From positions 1-64,000 of the forward strand of contig REEO01000034.1 of NCBI GenBank assembly GCA_007695035.1: a stretch of DNA of 64,000 nucleotides, written 5' to 3'. Positions 27,327 to 36,687 of the stretch are shown here, in pieces. Under the pieces are notes generated by a model that had not been told where the DNA came from, ran no database searches, and saw only the letters and a list, made by a program, of their open reading frames with translations. Each line of letters opens with the position of its first letter. Position 1 is the stretch's first letter. Position numbers and translations under genes: made by a program. The DNA comes from Saprospirales bacterium. Its GTDB lineage: Bacteria; Bacteroidota; Bacteroidia; Chitinophagales; Saprospiraceae.

Positions 27327-27355
27327 AAGGGACAGAAGTTTTCTGTCCCTTTTTT
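27327..27355 (+). terminator. Intrinsic terminator after the M36 protease
   Basis: An 11-bp perfect stem (AAGGGACAGAA paired with TTCTGTCCCTT) with a 3-base loop, followed by a T-run. It lies 25 bases past the protease stop codon. This is the clearest intrinsic terminator in the window. Confidence 0.9.
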
Positions 27356-27389
27356 CGTTTACTGCCGGAATGAACAGATGGTTGCCTCA

Positions 27390-27421
27390 TTTGAATAGTA
27401 AAAAATATGAATGTATTTTTG
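27390..27421 (+). promoter_or_regulatory. Bacteroidota-type promoter for the DUF389 gene
   Basis: TTTG at 27390-27393, a 20-base spacer and TATTTTTG at 27414-27421 match the -33/-7 consensus. It sits between the M36 terminator and the DUF389 start codon, leaving a short leader of about 20-25 bases. Confidence 0.65.
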
Positions 27422-27450
27422 TGCGACTATCAGCCTGAAGAACTGACAAA

Positions 27451-28905
27451 ATGAATCAAAAAGGCCCGGAAAATAAAGACGATAAGGACCACGGATCAGA
27501 GGGGACTTTTTTTCCAAAGTTGAAAGAGATGCTCATCGACTTCGGCAGCTACGTACGTGAGTTGATAGATCTGGAAAAGGACACCAAAGCAGATGCCCAT
27601 GAAACCATCGGACAGATTGAAAAAAGTGTGGTTTTTAAGGGAACCAACCTGTGGATTCTGATATTCTCGGTGCTTGTTTGCTCAGTGGGTCTAAACATAA
27701 ACTCCACTGCGGTGGTAATCGGAGCGATGTTAATCTCACCGCTTTTGGGACCCATCATGGGAGTGGGCCTCGGTGTGGGTATTAACAGTTTTGCTCTTAT
27801 CAAGAAATCTCTGCTCAACTTCGGGGAGATGGTTTCCTTTTCTGTCGTTGCCTCCGCCATATACTTTTTTATCACGCCGCTTTCAGAAGCACAATCCGAG
27901 CTTTTGTTGAGGACAAGTCCTACCATTTTTGACGCCTTTGTGGCACTTTTTGGTGGTTTTGCCGGTATTGTAGCCTATTCCAGGACGGATAAGGGAGGAA
28001 CTGCTATTCCCGGTGTGGCCATTGCAACTGCATTGATGCCGCCCCTTTGTACTGCGGGTTACGGCCTGGCTACTATGGAGTTCAGATTTTTCTTTGGTGC
28101 GCTTTACCTGTTTTTGCTCAACAGTATTTTCATCAGCCTGGCCACGGTAATTACCGTCCGTTACCTCAAATACCCCAAAAAGGTTTTTGTGGACCCAAAG
28201 CGCGAAAAGCGAGTGAAGTGGTACATCACTATTTTTGTACTCCTAACCATTATCCCATCCATTTTTATGGCCTATAAAGTGGTTATGCAGAGTTATTTCA
28301 CTACCAATGCCAGGACTTTTATCGCTGAGAATTTCGATTTTGAAAACACGCGTGTTATCAGCAGTGATTTGGAATACCGCCCTTCGGACACTTCGGTCAT
28401 TGACCTCACCCTTTTTGGTGAACCCCTTGACGAGGACCTAATCAATTTGATGGAAAGGAGGATGGGCAATTATGGCTTGAGAAATACAAAACTCGTAATC
28501 AATCAAAGAGCGGGCCCCGTGGACGGAGTGGAAGACTGGAGGGCTGAGTTGCTCACTACCAATCTCCGATCGGATATCATGGAAGAATTGTTTGAGCGCA
28601 ATGAAGAGCGACTCTCCAGACAACAAGAAGAAATTCGCCAACTCCAGGAGGATCTCAATAAGTACGCGATGCTCGACCAAATGTCCACAGAGGTGTTTCG
28701 GGAGATTAATGTCCAGTACCCCTTCATTGAAGGTTTCTCACTCGGTAGAATGGTGTATCACGAAGAGGAGCGACCGGAGAAAGACACTCTCATTACGGCC
28801 ATTGTCACCATTCCTGATGAAGATTTTGATCAGCGTGAAACCTTTGAAAGGTGGCTGAAGGTCAGGTTAGGAGAAGACAATATCCGGTTTGTGTATTTTA
28901 GGTGA
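27451..28905 (+). CDS. DUF389 family membrane protein
   Basis: A 484-residue protein with a hydrophilic N-terminus (1-60), about six membrane helices (65-275) and a large soluble C-terminal part. The DUF389 core is recognisable in LNINSTAVVIGAMLISPLLG, PIMGVGLGVGINSFALIKKS and a PGVAIATALMPPLCTAGYGL stretch. The soluble part contains a predicted coiled coil (about 375-415, FERNEERLSRQQEEIRQLQE). The family's function is unknown; some members were proposed as transporters or ion channels. It has its own promoter and ends 28 bases before the convergent CMD gene. Confidence 0.9.
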   Translation: MNQKGPENKDDKDHGSEGTFFPKLKEMLIDFGSYVRELIDLEKDTKADAHETIGQIEKSVVFKGTNLWILIFSVLVCSVGLNINSTAVVIGAMLISPLLGPIMGVGLGVGINSFALIKKSLLNFGEMVSFSVVASAIYFFITPLSEAQSELLLRTSPTIFDAFVALFGGFAGIVAYSRTDKGGTAIPGVAIATALMPPLCTAGYGLATMEFRFFFGALYLFLLNSIFISLATVITVRYLKYPKKVFVDPKREKRVKWYITIFVLLTIIPSIFMAYKVVMQSYFTTNARTFIAENFDFENTRVISSDLEYRPSDTSVIDLTLFGEPLDEDLINLMERRMGNYGLRNTKLVINQRAGPVDGVEDWRAELLTTNLRSDIMEELFERNEERLSRQQEEIRQLQEDLNKYAMLDQMSTEVFREINVQYPFIEGFSLGRMVYHEEERPEKDTLITAIVTIPDEDFDQRETFERWLKVRLGEDNIRFVYFR

Positions 28906-28933
28906 CCGATGATTTTGTTCGGGATGTTGAATA

Positions 28934-29533
28934 TCAACCGGAGTGTTTCCCTGTAGTCCAATTGTCCTTTTCCAACCATTTTTCGGCAGATTCTTTGGCG
29001 GGCCCTTCCAACTCCGTACCTGCTGTGTCATTCCATCTGTTTAGAAAGCCAAAAAGGGAAATGACCCCAAGCAGTTCCACAATTTCTCCTGCATTCCAGT
29101 ATTTTCGAAGATTATCGCCGGTTGCTTCATCTACCTCCCCTGGCTGTGCTGAGGCCTGCAGTGCAAATTCCAGTGCGGCTCTTTCAGGTTCTGAATAAGC
29201 AGGATGGGTGTGGAAATCCCAAATATTCTCCAATTTTTCACGCGAAGCTCCGTAGCGTTCGGCCGCACGGATGGTATGCGCCTGACAGTATTTGCATCCG
29301 GCAACACGGCTCGAAAGATACCCTACCAGACGCTTTAGATCACTGGTCACGCTGCCCTTGTTTTCCATGACCGCTTTGTTCATTTCGATAAAAGCCTTCG
29401 CAATGGCAGGCCGGTGGTACATGGTTTTTACGCTGTTGGGACAAAAGCCAAGCGTTTCGTTATAGAATTTTATCAGGGCTTCCAGATCCGGGTGGAACTC
29501 TTCAGAAGCCGTTGGGATCAAAGGTTTTACCAT
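28934..29533 (-). CDS. Carboxymuconolactone decarboxylase / AhpD-like family protein
   Basis: A 199-residue all-helical protein of the CMD/AhpD superfamily. The redox motif Cys80-x-x-Cys83-x-x-x-His87 (GCKYCQAHT) is that of peroxidase-related enzymes, which reduce peroxides through the paired cysteines. No decarboxylase residues are identifiable, and the C-terminal LFGFLNRWNDTAGTELE matches the peroxidase-related subgroup. It is cytosolic. It starts 7 bases after the LysM glucosaminidase gene on the same strand, so it may share that transcript, though no functional link is obvious. Confidence 0.9.
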   Translation of the reverse strand: MVKPLIPTASEEFHPDLEALIKFYNETLGFCPNSVKTMYHRPAIAKAFIEMNKAVMENKGSVTSDLKRLVGYLSSRVAGCKYCQAHTIRAAERYGASREKLENIWDFHTHPAYSEPERAALEFALQASAQPGEVDEATGDNLRKYWNAGEIVELLGVISLFGFLNRWNDTAGTELEGPAKESAEKWLEKDNWTTGKHSG

Positions 29534-29540
29534 GGTGAGA

Positions 29541-30965
29541 TTACTTCTTTACGACCAGTACCTGTCCGATACTCAATTGGTTGTTTGTCAGACCGTTCAA
29601 TTCCATCAATTCTTCCACCGACATATCGTACTTTCTGGAAATGGCAAAAAGCGTTTCTCCGGGACTGACAGTATGCCTGAGCTTTTCAGCTTCGCTATTT
29701 TCTTCCCCGATTTTCCGGAGGTCAATAGATGTGGAAGATTCGGATTGCTCCGTTCTGCTGCTATTCGCCGATGATCCAACGGGGTCTTTCTCTAATTTTT
29801 GGGCAGCGGGTTCAGCATGGACACCGGTATCAGCGCTGGCAATTACATCCTTTGCATCGAATGCATCCACAGGTTTAAGGTCCTCAGGAGATTCCGGTTT
29901 TATCTCTTCTTCCTGGGTTGGTGGTCGGTAATTCTCAGGCCTGTACCTCACCGGTTGGTTTCTGTTACGCCTTCCTCTGAGGATAATGCGCTCCCCCACA
30001 GCCGGCTCGCGGTCCCGGTCCACCCTGTTTCTCCGATGGAGGGCGTTAAGTCTGATTCCATGAGCGTTGGCAATGTCAAACATTTCCTCTCCTTCGCGGA
30101 CCCGGTGAATTTCCCGGCCACCCCGGTAATTTCTTCGCTTGCGCTCCAAAAACACATACCGCTCCGAATCAAAGGTCTCAAATGCATCCTCGACCCCATC
30201 GTTAAACCTGAGTAATGCCCTGAGAGAAACCTCCAGTTCAAGGGCAATATCCGCTAGGGTTTCACCGGCATTGGCTTTAACTGCCGCCAGTCTGTTTATA
30301 GAGGTTTGTCTTCTCGGGGGCGGAGGTGCCTGGGTGCGGAAAAAGCCGCCGTCTTTTCTTTTTTCAGCCATTCTTTCTCTTAGCTCCTCCCTCTCTGAAG
30401 CAGACGCAAGTGGTCTCTCCATGTGATCCAATTCGTATAGGCTGTAATTTTCTATTACGTTGATCAGCAAATTGCCGTAGCGGCGATTGGTCGCATAGCC
30501 GGATTTTTGCAGTCCATGGGCCCACGCCTCGTAATCGGTGGGATCTAGATCAAACAACCATCCGTAACGCGATTGCCTGGAAGGTCCACTCAAAAATTCA
30601 GAATGAGCGATAAACGACTCCTCCACAGTTTGATAACTCCTGAAACAACTGGGAATCAGACGTCCATGGGAATCCCGGTCATCGTCCTTTTGATAGAAAG
30701 TCCTTCCATTCCAGTCATTCCCGCATTTGATACCAAAGTGGTTGTTGGCATTTACTGCCAATTTGCTGCGACCTGCATTGGATTCCAATATGGCCTGGGC
30801 CATTTTAATGCTAGCCGGTACGCCGGTGCGCTCCATTTCGGCAATTGCAATATCTTTGTAGGTGGCAATGTAGTCGTAAATAGCCTGGCGTCCATTGTCG
30901 GATGCCTGCAATTGGGGTGCTGCCATAATCAGCAGTACGAGGGGTAAAATCAATGTTGATTTCAT
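29541..30965 (-). CDS. Glucosaminidase with LysM domains (peptidoglycan hydrolase)
   Basis: A 474-residue secreted wall hydrolase. It has a signal peptide (1-21), then a glucosaminidase domain of the FlgJ/AcmA type at about 25-170: GVPASIKMAQAILESNAGRS with catalytic Glu61, and NNHFGIKCG. Residues 225-335 hold two diverged LysM-like repeats (ETLADIALELEVSLRALLRF; GEEMFDIANAHGIRLNALHR), followed by a low-complexity Pro/Glu/Ser linker and a canonical C-terminal LysM (about 430-474, HTVSPGETLFAISRKYDMSV). It cleaves GlcNAc-MurNAc bonds in glycan strands and probably acts in daughter-cell separation or wall remodelling, which is inference from the domain layout. Confidence 0.93.
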   Translation of the reverse strand: MKSTLILPLVLLIMAAPQLQASDNGRQAIYDYIATYKDIAIAEMERTGVPASIKMAQAILESNAGRSKLAVNANNHFGIKCGNDWNGRTFYQKDDDRDSHGRLIPSCFRSYQTVEESFIAHSEFLSGPSRQSRYGWLFDLDPTDYEAWAHGLQKSGYATNRRYGNLLINVIENYSLYELDHMERPLASASEREELRERMAEKRKDGGFFRTQAPPPPRRQTSINRLAAVKANAGETLADIALELEVSLRALLRFNDGVEDAFETFDSERYVFLERKRRNYRGGREIHRVREGEEMFDIANAHGIRLNALHRRNRVDRDREPAVGERIILRGRRNRNQPVRYRPENYRPPTQEEEIKPESPEDLKPVDAFDAKDVIASADTGVHAEPAAQKLEKDPVGSSANSSRTEQSESSTSIDLRKIGEENSEAEKLRHTVSPGETLFAISRKYDMSVEELMELNGLTNNQLSIGQVLVVKK

Positions 30966-31182
30966 AATACAGCTTTTTGCCCTATTATAACAAAAACCAT
31001 GCCTTTTTATTGACTTGCAAATGCTAATATGTTAAAATTTTTAATCATATGTGTGAGGTGCGGGAAAAACTTTACTACTACCTACCAAAACGAGGTTTAC
31101 AGCGTTAATTTATCTGAGTTTGAAAGGACTTAACATGAAATTATCAATAATTCCTAAGGATAGATCAATAAATACGGACACC

Positions 31183-32277
31183 ATGAAGAACCACAGAATA
31201 AATGTACCTGAGAGCATGAGATATCAAGTTTTGGGTTGGGCAAGGCTGCTTGTCTTTGTATTGGCAGCAACCCTGCTACTGTCTTCTTGTGGAAATGACA
31301 GCCGTGATGCCCGGGAGGATGCAGGCCAAGAAGAGAATGCGGGTGTTAGCAGCGGGGTGCCTGAAATAGATAAACTGAGCCGTATGATAGCTCAAAATCC
31401 CGAAGACCCGGAATTGTATCACGAGAGGGCCACCATTTACTACGAGCGGGGTGTGATGCGGGAGGCAATCAGGGATTGGACGCGTGCCATGGACCTCGAT
31501 TCACTGAATCCGGAGTACTACCACCGGCTCTCTGATGCATTTATGGACGACAATGCCCCCATGCTCGCCATCGAAACCATGGAGGATGTGGTGAACATGT
31601 ATCCCGAGCGCGTGCCAAGTTTGTTGAAGTTGGGTGAATTTTACCTCATCATTGGGCAGTTTGACGAGGCTATACAATCATTTAACAGGGTGTTGATCGC
31701 AGCCCCCAACAACCCGGACGCCCTCTTTATGAAGGGGTTGACTTTCAGGGACCAGGGTGATACGACCCGCGCAATCCGGTTTTTGCAGACCTCTATAGAT
31801 GTAGATCCAAGCATCGAGGACGCCTATATTTTACTCGGTCAGTTGCACATGGAAAAGGGCAGTCCACTGGCGGAGCGATATTTCCGCAACGGCATACGGG
31901 CCAACCCCAAAGAACCTGTGATGCACCACGCTCTTGCTCACTACCTGCATTTCATGGACAGACTTGAGGAAGCCCTGGAAAAATACAGGGAAATGCATGT
32001 GAAATTTCCCTCTTATGCGGAGGGTTTTTATAATGCAGGACTCATTCACATGGAATTGGAAGAGTATGACAATGCGTTTGAAATGTTCGATATGGCGGTA
32101 AAGATAAAGCCGGCCCTTTCGCGTGGTTATTTCTATCGAGGCAAAATTTTTGAAAAGCGCGGTGAATATCAAAGAGCCAAAATGGATTACGATCAGGCCA
32201 GAACATTGGCGCCCAATTTCAGAGCGGCTGAAGATGCCTTAAACCGACTGGTAGCTGAAACAGATCCTGAGAGTTAG
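31183..32277 (+). CDS. TPR-repeat lipoprotein
   Basis: A lipoprotein with tandem tetratricopeptide repeats. The lipobox LLSSC gives Cys36 as the acylated residue in this start choice. About eight TPR units follow, for example PELYHERATIYYERGVMREA, PSLLKLGEFYLIIGQFDEAI, PDALFMKGLTFRDQGDTTRA and AEGFYNAGLIHMELEEYDNA. It probably scaffolds other envelope proteins; no specific partner can be named. Start codons at 31120 and 31135 upstream and 31216 downstream are also in frame; 31183 or 31216 place the hydrophobic signal closest to the N-terminus. It converges on the M14 gene. Confidence 0.87.
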   Translation: MKNHRINVPESMRYQVLGWARLLVFVLAATLLLSSCGNDSRDAREDAGQEENAGVSSGVPEIDKLSRMIAQNPEDPELYHERATIYYERGVMREAIRDWTRAMDLDSLNPEYYHRLSDAFMDDNAPMLAIETMEDVVNMYPERVPSLLKLGEFYLIIGQFDEAIQSFNRVLIAAPNNPDALFMKGLTFRDQGDTTRAIRFLQTSIDVDPSIEDAYILLGQLHMEKGSPLAERYFRNGIRANPKEPVMHHALAHYLHFMDRLEEALEKYREMHVKFPSYAEGFYNAGLIHMELEEYDNAFEMFDMAVKIKPALSRGYFYRGKIFEKRGEYQRAKMDYDQARTLAPNFRAAEDALNRLVAETDPES

Positions 32278-32324
32278 GGCCGCGTTGATTTTAAACCTGC
32301 AAAAGCAATCCAAAGAGTTTCCAA

Positions 32325-33773
32325 TTACCTGAAGAGGACGAGGTTGTGCATCCGGCCATTGGCCACGATGTACCTGTATTCTCCTTGCTTTTCCATCAAA
32401 AGGGCTGCATTTTTTCCAAGCATGGGAAATTCAGGGCGCTCTTCCTCAGGTCCGAGCACCACAAAAGGCATTATGCGCTGCAAACTTTCAGGGATGGGTC
32501 CATCGAGCCGGAAGTAAGTATATCCCTCTTGCAGTCGCTCTGCCCAGATGCTGTTCGCCAGCTCTTCCGAACTTTTAAAAACTTCCGGCCAAATTTCGCC
32601 CTGTTTCAGGGTAAAACCGGATGCATCGTATTCAGTGTAGGCGCCGAATGTAGAAAGGTCTCCCACATCTACCAATCTGGGGCCGATTTCCGGGGAACCC
32701 ACGTGGCCGTCTCCAAAAACGATATGGTCTCTGTATCCCAGGTCCAGCACAAAAGTCCCCTCGGGTAATTCAACTTCTGCATTTCGTATTACCAAATCAA
32801 ATATGGAGATGCGATTGGCAGGAATGGATTCGTAGGCCTCCCGGCTGTAGTTTTTGAAGTCTCCATCGGCAATGCTGAAAAAGGAGCTCATGAGGATGGT
32901 GAAGTGAAGTTTTCGCAAGTACTGTTTTTCGGGGTCGTCCCTGTATCCACCGGATTCGATTAAAATAGTGGAGGTTCCCCAGCGCTGCATGTTGTCTCCG
33001 AAGGCCCTCGGCTCAAAGGCATCGCTGAATTTTGCCACCTTTCCCGGTGCGTATTCCTGCACTATTTCATTGAGTTGCGCAATCAGCTTCATGGCATTCA
33101 GGCGCTGTTTGTTGACCTCCCGCTCCTGATTGTAGGCCGGAGCGAGAAAGGCAATTGCCACAGGCTTACCGGAAAACCCGGCTCCATAATACAGGCTTTG
33201 ATCGTGCAGATTGAAACCAAAATCGGGATTGTAGCGGTCTCGAACGTCCTTGAGTATCACAGATTCCGGACTCTGCAATCTCTGTGCATCGCGGTTCAGG
33301 TCCACATCCAGTGCGTTTCTCCTTTTGTAAACCTCTGCCCCATCGGGATTAACCATCGGGAGAAACAACAAAGTGACTTTTTCTGCCAGTTCCTCTTTTA
33401 TTTCTTCGTTTTCGTCCGAGGCAAGGAAGTTGAAAATATCGGCAACGGCCATGGTCGCGGTAGGTTCATTGCCGTGCATCTGGGTCCACAGGTACACCTT
33501 TTTGGGTCCGCTGCCCCATTTTACCAAATAAATACTCCGTCCCTGTACGGACTCTCCCTCCAAATTGACCTCAAAATCCGGGTGGTCTTTAAGATTGACT
33601 ATTAGCGGTTCCACATCGCTGTGGGTAAAAAATCGATCTTCCAAACTGGCCTCCCGGTATTCTTCGTGAATTTCATAAAACCACTGGTGATCCTGAGCTA
33701 CCAGCGAGGAAAAGAAGAAGGACAGAACAACCAAGATCAAAGTCAAGCGCATTGCAGTAGAGTTTTTTGTCAA
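32325..33773 (-). CDS. M14 family zinc carboxypeptidase
   Basis: A 482-residue secreted metallopeptidase with a signal peptide (8-27, ending in LVAQ). The M14 zinc site is His100-x-x-Glu103 (MHGNEPTA) and His190 (FNLHDQS). Asn160-Arg161 (DVDLNRDAQ) match the substrate carboxylate-binding pair, and Glu273 (ILIESGGYRDD) the general base. The C-terminal 190 residues are an added beta-rich region. Targets may be dietary or cell-wall peptides; the subfamily resembles M14 enzymes next to tricorn-type proteases in Bacteroidota, but the substrate is not determinable. It is divergent from dacB, with 63 bases between start codons. Confidence 0.92.
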   Translation of the reverse strand: MTKNSTAMRLTLILVVLSFFFSSLVAQDHQWFYEIHEEYREASLEDRFFTHSDVEPLIVNLKDHPDFEVNLEGESVQGRSIYLVKWGSGPKKVYLWTQMHGNEPTATMAVADIFNFLASDENEEIKEELAEKVTLLFLPMVNPDGAEVYKRRNALDVDLNRDAQRLQSPESVILKDVRDRYNPDFGFNLHDQSLYYGAGFSGKPVAIAFLAPAYNQEREVNKQRLNAMKLIAQLNEIVQEYAPGKVAKFSDAFEPRAFGDNMQRWGTSTILIESGGYRDDPEKQYLRKLHFTILMSSFFSIADGDFKNYSREAYESIPANRISIFDLVIRNAEVELPEGTFVLDLGYRDHIVFGDGHVGSPEIGPRLVDVGDLSTFGAYTEYDASGFTLKQGEIWPEVFKSSEELANSIWAERLQEGYTYFRLDGPIPESLQRIMPFVVLGPEEERPEFPMLGKNAALLMEKQGEYRYIVANGRMHNLVLFR

Positions 33774-33836
33774 AACAGAGGTTAAAGTTGGTAAATTTCA
33801 CGAGAAAAACCCAAATTTACGCAAAATTCCTCTACG

Positions 33837-35207
33837 ATGCCGGGAGCTTGTTTCAGTAGTATTCATAATTTCCTCGCGACATTGGCCGCCTGTTTGATGC
33901 TGGTTGCTGCCTGTAAATCGCCTGCACATCTGTCGAGATCTGACAAGCGCAGCCTGGATGAAAAAGTCACGCAATCTGCCGTTTTTGAAAATGGATTTTC
34001 GGCCCTTCATTTGATAGAGGCAGAGACCGGGGAGGAAATCTACAGTCTGCGAGGCGGAAAGCATTTTACACCGGCCTCCAATATCAAAATCCTCGCACTC
34101 TTCACCGCCCTGAAAACACTCGGGGACTCATTACCCCTTTTTCACTACGCAACCGCAGGTGATACCACAATCATCTATCCGAACGGAGGACCCACTCTTT
34201 TCAATCCTTTTTTCCCAGGAGAGGAGAAAGCTGAGCAAAAACTGTTGGAATTGCTGTCCGGGAATGCAGTCGGAATAGCGGAGGTCCATTTTGACGGCAA
34301 CCGATTTGGTCCGGGATGGACGTGGGATGGTTATCCGCACAATTATCAGACAGAGCGCAGTGCCTTTCCCCTTTACGGAAACAGGGTGGAATTTGTCTTC
34401 CTGCCCGGCGAAAAAGAGCCCTTGGTCTCACCTGAATTTGCACAATCCCGGGTCGCTTTTAAAAAGCCGAATGAGGATTTTGTCAGAGATGTTATGACCT
34501 GGCGAGAGGAGAAAAGCAACGAATTTTACTACTACAGTGATGGAAGCAATGAAGATTCTATCAAGCGATATGTACCATTTATTACAGATTCCGAGACTTT
34601 ATTGGAACTACTGGGAAGTAAGGGCACGGCTGAGCTTTTCTTCCTGGATAACGAGGGTCCTTCGGTGGAAGAAAAACACACCCTTTTTTCGGCCTTTCCC
34701 GATTCCATATACCGCAGAATGATGTGGCAAAGCGATAACTTTTTAGCCGAACAGCTTTTGATCGCCGTGGCCGGGGAGGTTTTTGACAGCCTGGATGCGC
34801 AACTTGCCATTGATTACGCCCTGGATAGCTTTTTTTCCGATGTACCGGATATTATCAATTGGTACGATGGCTCCGGACTTTCGCGCTACAATTTGATAAG
34901 TCCGAGGACGCTGACCTATATTTTACATCACCTATTTGAGGAGTACGGAATGGACAAAGTAGAGGAATTTTTCCCGGCAGGGGGGCGCTCGGGAACCATC
35001 AGGAACCGCTACGCCGGGAATGGGTCTCCCTTTGTTTTTGCAAAAACGGGCACCCTGAGAAACAACCACAGCTTGAGTGGATACCTGAAAGCAGAAAGTG
35101 GAAAAGTCTATATTTTCAGCTTTATGCACAGCAATTTCCCTGGTTCATCCATTCCCCACAGGGAGGAGATGGAATCCATTCTCCGTTTTTTGTACAGAGC
35201 TTTGTGA
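33837..35207 (+). CDS. dacB: D-alanyl-D-alanine carboxypeptidase/endopeptidase (PBP4 type, S13)
   Basis: Class C low-molecular-weight penicillin-binding protein that removes terminal D-Ala or cuts peptide cross-links in the periplasm. The three active-site motifs are in order: Ser81-x-x-Lys84 (ASNIK), Ser299-Asp-Asn301 (QSDNFLAEQ) and Lys403-Thr-Gly405 (AKTGTL). The region between the first and second motif (residues 90-290) is the insertion typical of S13 enzymes, somewhat shorter than in E. coli PBP4. A lipobox-like LVAAC (Cys26) ends the hydrophobic N-terminus, so it may be a lipoprotein. The 456-residue length is close to the family norm. Confidence 0.92.
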   Translation: MPGACFSSIHNFLATLAACLMLVAACKSPAHLSRSDKRSLDEKVTQSAVFENGFSALHLIEAETGEEIYSLRGGKHFTPASNIKILALFTALKTLGDSLPLFHYATAGDTTIIYPNGGPTLFNPFFPGEEKAEQKLLELLSGNAVGIAEVHFDGNRFGPGWTWDGYPHNYQTERSAFPLYGNRVEFVFLPGEKEPLVSPEFAQSRVAFKKPNEDFVRDVMTWREEKSNEFYYYSDGSNEDSIKRYVPFITDSETLLELLGSKGTAELFFLDNEGPSVEEKHTLFSAFPDSIYRRMMWQSDNFLAEQLLIAVAGEVFDSLDAQLAIDYALDSFFSDVPDIINWYDGSGLSRYNLISPRTLTYILHHLFEEYGMDKVEEFFPAGGRSGTIRNRYAGNGSPFVFAKTGTLRNNHSLSGYLKAESGKVYIFSFMHSNFPGSSIPHREEMESILRFLYRAL

Positions 35208-35608
35208 AAGAGGGTGGTTGGTTGGGATTCAGGGAGTGGGAGATGCTTTTTCCTTGAGGAGTGATGGAAGAGGGGATTTCTCTATTGTGGCATGGGATAC
35301 TATTTATCCGTATGTTGATTACACCCCTAATGCTTTGATAAACGGAAATCAAATTTTGGTAAGGTTGCCTGAGTTCATGGATTGTAAAGCCGGGGTCTCT
35401 GAGGAATGAGTATGCAGTTTTTCCACCAGTCCTACGAAAATGGCACAATGGCTTCCGGAATTGGCGGCGCAATCACCACTGCTTTGTGGTATTACAGTCA
35501 CAACACTTATAGGATTGGACCCATAGGCCTTTGTGGGAAATAAAACCCTGGTTTTGAGGAGAGAATTTACTGCCAAAACCAACCACTTTCATAAAACCAT
35601 GTCCCTCA

Positions 35609-35839
35609 TTACGGACAAACCGCAGAATCAATTTTAATGGTGTCCCCTAATTTTCTAATGGCATGACCATTGGTTACATCAAAAAATCTGCCACTCACTC
35701 TGTTCGGATATACAATTCTCAGCCTTTCGCACCATTCAATTTCATAAATAAATCTTTCATAAATCGCAGCTTTTAGGGTAACAAAATTACTGAAAATAAT
35801 TGCCTCAACATACACCCGGTGTCCAACCAGGTTTGGAGC
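35609..35839 (-). pseudogene. Fragment of a small unknown protein, copy 2
   Basis: An open stretch with no ATG, preceded by an in-frame TAA, encodes about 76 residues including YEIEWCERLRIVYPNRVSG. This resembles FEFEWCESNRVVYPQRVSA in the neighbouring fragment: the shared pattern is E-W-C-E-x-x-R-x-V-Y-P-x-R-V-S. Upstream of the stop, the same frame stays open back through LNSGSEDHMENFRFLFDSIR. No start or signal peptide belongs to it. It is best explained as the remains of a duplicated gene. No protein family is recognised. Confidence 0.45.
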
Positions 35840-35931
35840 TTAATACATGACTGCATTTGCTGAATTATTATGCTCTCGAATAGAATCAAATAAGAATCTA
35901 AAATTTTCCATATGGTCCTCACTCCCGGAAT

Positions 35932-36285
35932 TCAGATAGTCAAATTCATATTGCGAGACCAGTGGAATTGTGAAGCTGATACTCGCTGGGGATATACAAC
36001 TCGATTGCTCTCACACCATTCAAACTCAAAGATATGTGCAACTTCAGGGAAGTATTTGGTGTAATTCGCTTCAAAAGCAAGCCCGAGAAATAAGTAGAAA
36101 AAGTTGTCCCGCATGTAAAGCTCCGAAAAGGAAACCGCGAAATCTGCGTTGACATTATCATTCAGTGCTTTCCTTAAATCGGGAATAAAATCTTCTACAG
36201 CAGTATTGAACTTGGGTAAAAAGGTCAAATCAAAATTGGGTTATAGGAATGCCCCGGGCAGCAGTAATTTTAACAGTTGTCGCAT
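35932..36285 (-). pseudogene. Interrupted small secreted protein gene, copy 1
   Basis: An ATG at 36285 begins a signal-like peptide, MRQLLKLLLPGAFL, which runs into an in-frame TAA at 36243-36241. The same frame then continues open for a further 102 codons, from PNFDLTFLPKFN to the end at 35932, containing FEFEWCESNRVVYPQRVSA. A second frame, open from about 36000, continues beyond (SQYEFDYLNSGSEDH), suggesting a later frameshift. Together this looks like one exported protein of 120-150 residues broken by a stop and a frameshift. A translated TTG start at 36228 cannot be ruled out. Confidence 0.45.
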
Positions 36286-36636
36286 AGGGTGTCTTTTAGT
36301 TGATAGGTGGTTTTGTGGTAATCAGGGTTTGTTTCTATGCTACCGGGATTCAGTTACTGGTACGACCGATTGGTTTTGGAGTGAGGACTAAGGCAATCCC
36401 GGGAATTTGGTGATCAACTGGATTATTCCCCTTGTGAAAGATCCCGGGCATGTAGCAATACAGATGCGAATTTACTTCAGCACCCATTTCACAACCGGGA
36501 ATGTCCGAAAAGAATAGCCTTTGAGATCATTTATGCCCACCATAATCGATCTAACGAACTACACCTTTTGAAGGATACCATACCAGGCCCAAATGCATGT
36601 CTTAATCACACCAGGTACCATTATTTCAGTAGATAT

Positions 36637-36668
36637 TTTGAAAAACAACTTACAAGGCCTTACTTTTG
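36637..36668 (+). promoter_or_regulatory. Bacteroidota-type promoter for the adenylate cyclase gene
   Basis: TTTG at 36637-36640, a 20-base spacer and TACTTTTG at 36661-36668 match the -33/-7 consensus. The start codon follows 19 bases after the -7 box, so the leader is very short. This also supports the chosen start of the cyclase. Confidence 0.7.
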
Positions 36669-36687
36669 GAAGTCATAATTTAATCAA

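Larger units (their letters stand above)
35208..36687. other. Gene-poor 1.5-kb stretch with decayed genes
   Basis: No intact gene is seen between dacB and the adenylate cyclase. On the minus strand at 35609-36285 there are two related broken reading frames, listed separately. The segments 35208-35608 and 36286-36636 contain only short open frames without recognisable similarity. The A/T content rises and open frames are short in all directions, as expected for decaying sequence. A promoter for the cyclase gene closes the stretch. Confidence 0.6.

Noticed and set aside
35098-35409. 103-codon frame overlapping the dacB end
   Set aside because: It overlaps the conserved C-terminus of dacB in another frame and has no match.
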